In this document: positions 60,881 through 64,000 of the stretch, piece by piece
Position numbering within the stretch: the stretch's first letter is position 1
Layout: each line of letters begins with the position of its first letter
Source of the DNA: Mortierella sp. BCC40632
Lineage: Eukaryota; Mortierellomycota; Mortierellomycetes; Mortierellales; Mortierellaceae
DNA length: 64,000 bases
Direction: 5' to 3'
NCBI GenBank assembly: GCA_011634665.1
Contig: WAEK01000029.1
Coordinates: 289,913 to 353,912, forward strand
Position numbers and translations under genes: made by a program
Notes under the pieces: model-generated
What the model was told of the DNA's origin: nothing
Seen by the model: the letters and a program-made list of their open reading frames with translations, nothing else
The model's database searches: none

Positions 60881-63496
60881 GCTCTCAGGTCAGCTCTGGT
60901 CATTGCAATGTCGTCATCCTTGTGTCGTTACCTGGCAAGCAGAAACACACAGTTGCTTTGGTATTCTGTCCCATTGTTTTGCTTACTGGCTGCCTTCTGG
61001 CCTCGCTGAGTGCCTTTCCATCTGCTGACAAACTCAACTTACTCTACCTGCCAGCTTACATCAAACCAAAGTCGGTCCTCTTGGTGTAGAGACCGCCGGC
61101 TACTCACGCAGTGTGGTGGAGATAGCGATCCCCCTTCCTCTCTCTCTCTCTCTCCACCATCTACTCCTCCTACTCCCTTCCCCCATTCCCATTTCCCCCC
61201 CTATCCACTCTCTGCTCATTCCTCGCCTCTCACTCCTGCCTTTGGATCATCACTCTACAGTATTTATTTGCCATAGAGAAGACAATCTGAGAAAGAGAGC
61301 AAGTAGAAGAAAGGAAAGAAGAGATCGGGATCTGGGTGACAAAAAAAAAAAAAAAAAAAAAAAATAGCGACCAGGAATAAAAGTATGATTGGCAGGCCAA
61401 GATGCCAGCCTTAACCATTTCTCAATTTTCTTGTTGTTGACATTTATGCTGTATATTTCTTTGAATGATAGCAAGGAGTACCTTCAGCATTGCGGAACAA
61501 TTCGATGATACTCTGTCCAAGGCAGTTATGCCTCCATAGTTGGCTTGGATCAAAAGATCCAGAGAGGTTTGCTTATCGGTCTATTGACCAAAAAAAAAAA
61601 AAAAAAATAGAGAGGGAGACAGAGACACAAGCAGAGGCAGATAGTGGAGCAGGAAAAGGTTACTGGCCTTGACTGAAAGAAATGCCACAGAGAAACCCTC
61701 ATACTTTATCCCATAGTTCAGCTTGCGGTTGGTTCTCGCTCTCTGCCTCTGTCTTTCTATCCCTCTGTATCTCTGTATCTCTGTATCTCCATCTTCCTTG
61801 AAAAAGAGTTAGCCTAACAGCCTGCACTATGAAAAGAGGAATCAAATGTAGACAGCACATAATGGCCTCAATGTGGTGGATGCATAGACAGCCTTCTCTA
61901 GTAGCCACAAAAGCCGTAGCAGATACTCTGCCTCTGACACCTCTTGGGAGCAAAAGATAACTGGGAAACAGAGCCAACGAGCCTATTCACTCTTGTATAG
62001 TTGCCATATTTTGAATAGAGAAAAAAAAAATCAGACCCGGATCCAAGAAAACCCATGTCTCTCCAGCCAAGGTTCGGAGCCAAGCTGCGCCGTTGTCTCT
62101 TGAGAAACAGGGGCAAGGTCAAGTGGACATCGAGACTAGGCAGACCAGAAGGCAAAGAGAAAGGAATCAAAGGCGCTGGGGAGGAGGAGGAGGAGGAAAC
62201 TTTGAACAGTCAGGGGGGTCTGTGCACAACCAATCATGACAGCGATGGAGAGACAGAGAGAGAGAGAGGTGGCAAAAAAAAGGCTAGCAAGAAGAGCATA
62301 TGAAAAAAGAAAGAAAAGAAAAAAGAAAAGAAAGAAAAAGAGCTAGAAGGGATGTGGTGGTGAGTGTTAGCTGTCGCCATACTAGAGGTAAGTCGGAAAT
62401 GGGAGGAAGGAGTTCTGCTTCGAGATGTACGGAGCGAACATAGAAACGATCCCACAGGTGAAAAAAAGAGGTGAAAGAGGCGAAAGAGGCGAAAGAGAAG
62501 AGATAACTGGTGTGGTGAGAGAGCTGGCGAGAGAGAGAGAGAGAGACTGGCGATGCATCTATGCACCCATTCAAGGAGACTATGTGCGATCGACACTCTC
62601 TTTCAACTGACACATGTCTGCGACTGATTCTCTACAGGGAAAAAAAAAAAAAACCAGAGATACCTCATACCATCCACAAGAGAATGGGGTCGCTAGACAG
62701 TGATCAACCAGTCAGTGACGCGCTACATTTTCTTCCGCTCTCCCCAGTCTGCCTTCTTTCCATCGCACGCCTCTGCCTTATCGTGGCGACCCAGTCTGGT
62801 GGGTGTTTGTTGAACGGTTGACGATGACAATCAACACTACTCGCGTCTCGAGACACGTCAAAGGTCTACACTCTTGGTGGGAGTCTTCCTCACTCGAGCA
62901 GCATGTCGAGAAGACCGCAGTCGCCCTCTTTCTCTCTCTCCCCAAAAGCAGGCAGAGCATCAAAAGCAGGCAGAGGATCTTGTGCTGGGCGCTGGGTACT
63001 GACCGACACGGGTCCAGAGCCAGAGTTGTCTGCATTCTCCTTCTCTCCTTGCCAGTCACTCTGGCCTTTTCTTTCTTTTCTCTTTTTTTTTACCGCCGCT
63101 TTCTTCTTTCTTCACCACAACTCTCTCCTCTCCTTCCTCTCTACCACCACCGCCACCGCCACCACCACCACTCCCCTATCCTCCTCCACCATCCTCCATC
63201 ACTTCTCGCTACTCCGCCATAACCACTCAGCTACATTCACCACTCAACCACAACCACAACTACAACCACAGCCACAGCCACCTCAACACTAACACAAAGC
63301 CAACCTCGTTCAGGAGCTCCGAGTTATAGGTGGGTACAGCTGTGAATGAATGGCTTCCCTACAGGGGGGTGTGGGGGTATCAAGATCTATCGCCGAGCCC
63401 AGGTGCAGGTTTTCTCCTTATGTGTGTGAGTAGTGAGCGGGTTATTGTTTGTTTTCTTTCTCTTTTCTTTCTTTCTTTTTCTTTTTTTTTTTTCTT

Positions 63497-63612
63497 TTCC
63501 TTTGCCTTTTCCTTTTGCCTTTGCCTTTTTGCCTTTGCCTTTGCCTTTTGCTTTTGCCTTTTGCCTTTTGCCTTTGCCTTTTGCTTTTTGCCTTTTGCTT
63601 TTTGCTTTTTCC
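63497..63612. repeat. Degenerate (GCCTTT)n array
   Basis: About 116 bp built from GCCTTT, GCCTTTT and GCTTTT units of 6-7 bp. The varying unit length keeps all minus-strand frames rich in lysine and glycine codons. No protein is inferred from that. Confidence 0.85.
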
Positions 63613-63817
63613 CTTTTCCCTTTTCTCTTTTCCTTGTCTTTTATCCTCTCTTTCTCTTTCTGCTCTCTTCTTTCCTCTTGTCGTTTTGTATTTGGGATCG
63701 ATAGGAATAGCTTCGAGGTCTCTCTGATGATGTTTGGTGGCGATGCTCGGACTGGAGGCCACCAGGCCACCAGTCCCATCCATCCCCACTCTTCTGCTCT
63801 TCGTTCAAGATCCCATA

Positions 63818-64000
63818 CTACCCAGCCTCTCTTTTCTCTTTTCTTAGACTCGCAGCAACGGGAGCGAAGCACTCATCGAGACCGGATGTAGGACTGGATG
63901 CAGGACTTGTCACAGGAGACTTGGACACAGGATTAAACTCAGGACTGGATACAAGACTGGGTACAGTAGTCTCCCCTCGAGGATACGACTTCACCAACAC
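63818..64000 (-). CDS. Possible C-terminal coding segment of a gene beyond the right edge
   Basis: Sixty codons are open on the minus strand from the window edge to a TAG at 63818. The reading is Ser/Pro-rich with repeated SP motifs (SSPEFNPVSKSPVTSPASSP), as in disordered fungal protein tails. The underlying DNA has imperfect repeats of a GGACTGGAT-like unit. The plus strand is also open in two frames, and an AG acceptor-like site with a pyrimidine tract ends at 63847. A plus-strand exon (reading GLDAGLVTGDLDTGL) is therefore the main alternative. The strand is unresolved. Confidence 0.27.
   Translation of the reverse strand: MLVKSYPRGETTVPSLVSSPEFNPVSKSPVTSPASSPTSGLDECFAPVAASLRKEKREAG

Larger units (their letters stand above)
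58847..63817. other. Five-kilobase gene-poor, simple-repeat-rich interval
   Basis: No supportable gene. It contains a TATA box for the candidate gene at 58309 (59001-59007) and an A run at 59050-59072. Two and a half copies of a CCGCTCACTCAAGG-type unit lie near 59314-59354. There is a T-run/A-run block at 59797-59826, an inverted repeat at 60331-60371 and a (CTC)n array at 60815-60880. Further right lie a 23-base A run at 61341-61363, GTATCTCT repeats near 61765-61788, GGCGAAAGA repeats near 62470-62496 and a GCCTTT array at 63497-63612. A leader-like stretch at 63060-63330 is very CT- and CCACC-rich. Short open frames such as 62055-62303 (plus, 82 codons) are present but unsupported. Confidence 0.5.

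Noticed and set aside
60694..61089. 131-codon frame with a run of leucines resembling a signal peptide
   Set aside because: The leucines come from the (CTC)n microsatellite, which is open in every frame. The flanks show no family or splice support.
62268..62276. GGTGGCAAA, the yeast proteasome-associated control element
   Set aside because: It is about 60 kb from RPN1 and next to no proteasome gene. A nine-base match in purine-rich repeats is expected by chance.
63387..63872. Lys/Gly-rich minus-strand frames
   Set aside because: They are produced by the GCCTTT array read backwards. Two frames are open at once and neither has a recognisable domain.

Overview
The window looks like nuclear DNA of an early-diverging filamentous fungus, most likely Mucoromycota and plausibly Mortierellomycotina. 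Genes carry up to 15 exons with GT-AG introns, mostly 45-150 nt. The protein families are plainly fungal or opisthokont: RPN1, MET6, NIMA with a fungal-type kinase insert, alpha-actinin of fission-yeast size, and TRS120. There is also an AP-4 type beta-adaptin, an XRCC2-like recombinase and an HSPA12-like Hsp70, which many yeasts lack. Introns and intergenic DNA are full of A/T homopolymers and GA/CT microsatellites. The taxonomic call is inference. No rRNA, tRNA, CRISPR, transposase or reverse transcriptase was recognised.

Layout, left to right: kanadaptin-like 3' part (+, cut by the edge); RPN1 (-); small one-membrane-segment protein (+); aldose 1-epimerase (-); NIMA kinase (+); FHA/winged-helix nuclear protein (-); a candidate small gene (-); MET6 (-); AP-4 beta subunit (-); XRCC2-like (+); a 2,125-residue ABCC transporter (-); a candidate 110-residue gene (+) whose end overlaps alpha-actinin (-); HSPA12-like Hsp70 with a Pro/Gln-rich head (+); TRS120 (-); GOS1 (-); a short divergent XRN exonuclease (+); a candidate small gene (-); then about 5 kb of simple-repeat DNA, with an S/P-rich open frame at the right edge.

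All models were assembled by hand from splice signals and family similarity. Every multi-exon model, from start (or left edge) to stop, sums to a multiple of three. Many genes are divergent pairs: RPN1/small protein, epimerase/NIMA, AP-4 beta/XRCC2 (209 bp apart) and GOS1/XRN-like. Three genes act in Golgi or post-Golgi traffic (AP-4 beta, TRS120, GOS1), the last two adjacent on one strand. Otherwise this is a housekeeping neighbourhood rather than an operon-like system.

The most notable observations are the stand-alone short XRN-like nuclease with intact catalytic residues, the AP-4 beta gene, exons of 13 and 21 nt in alpha-actinin and NIMA, a 23-nt exon-like cassette that would truncate the ABC transporter, an imperfect hairpin just downstream of the MET6 stop, recurrent T-run/A-run blocks, and small spliced genes in apparently empty intervals.
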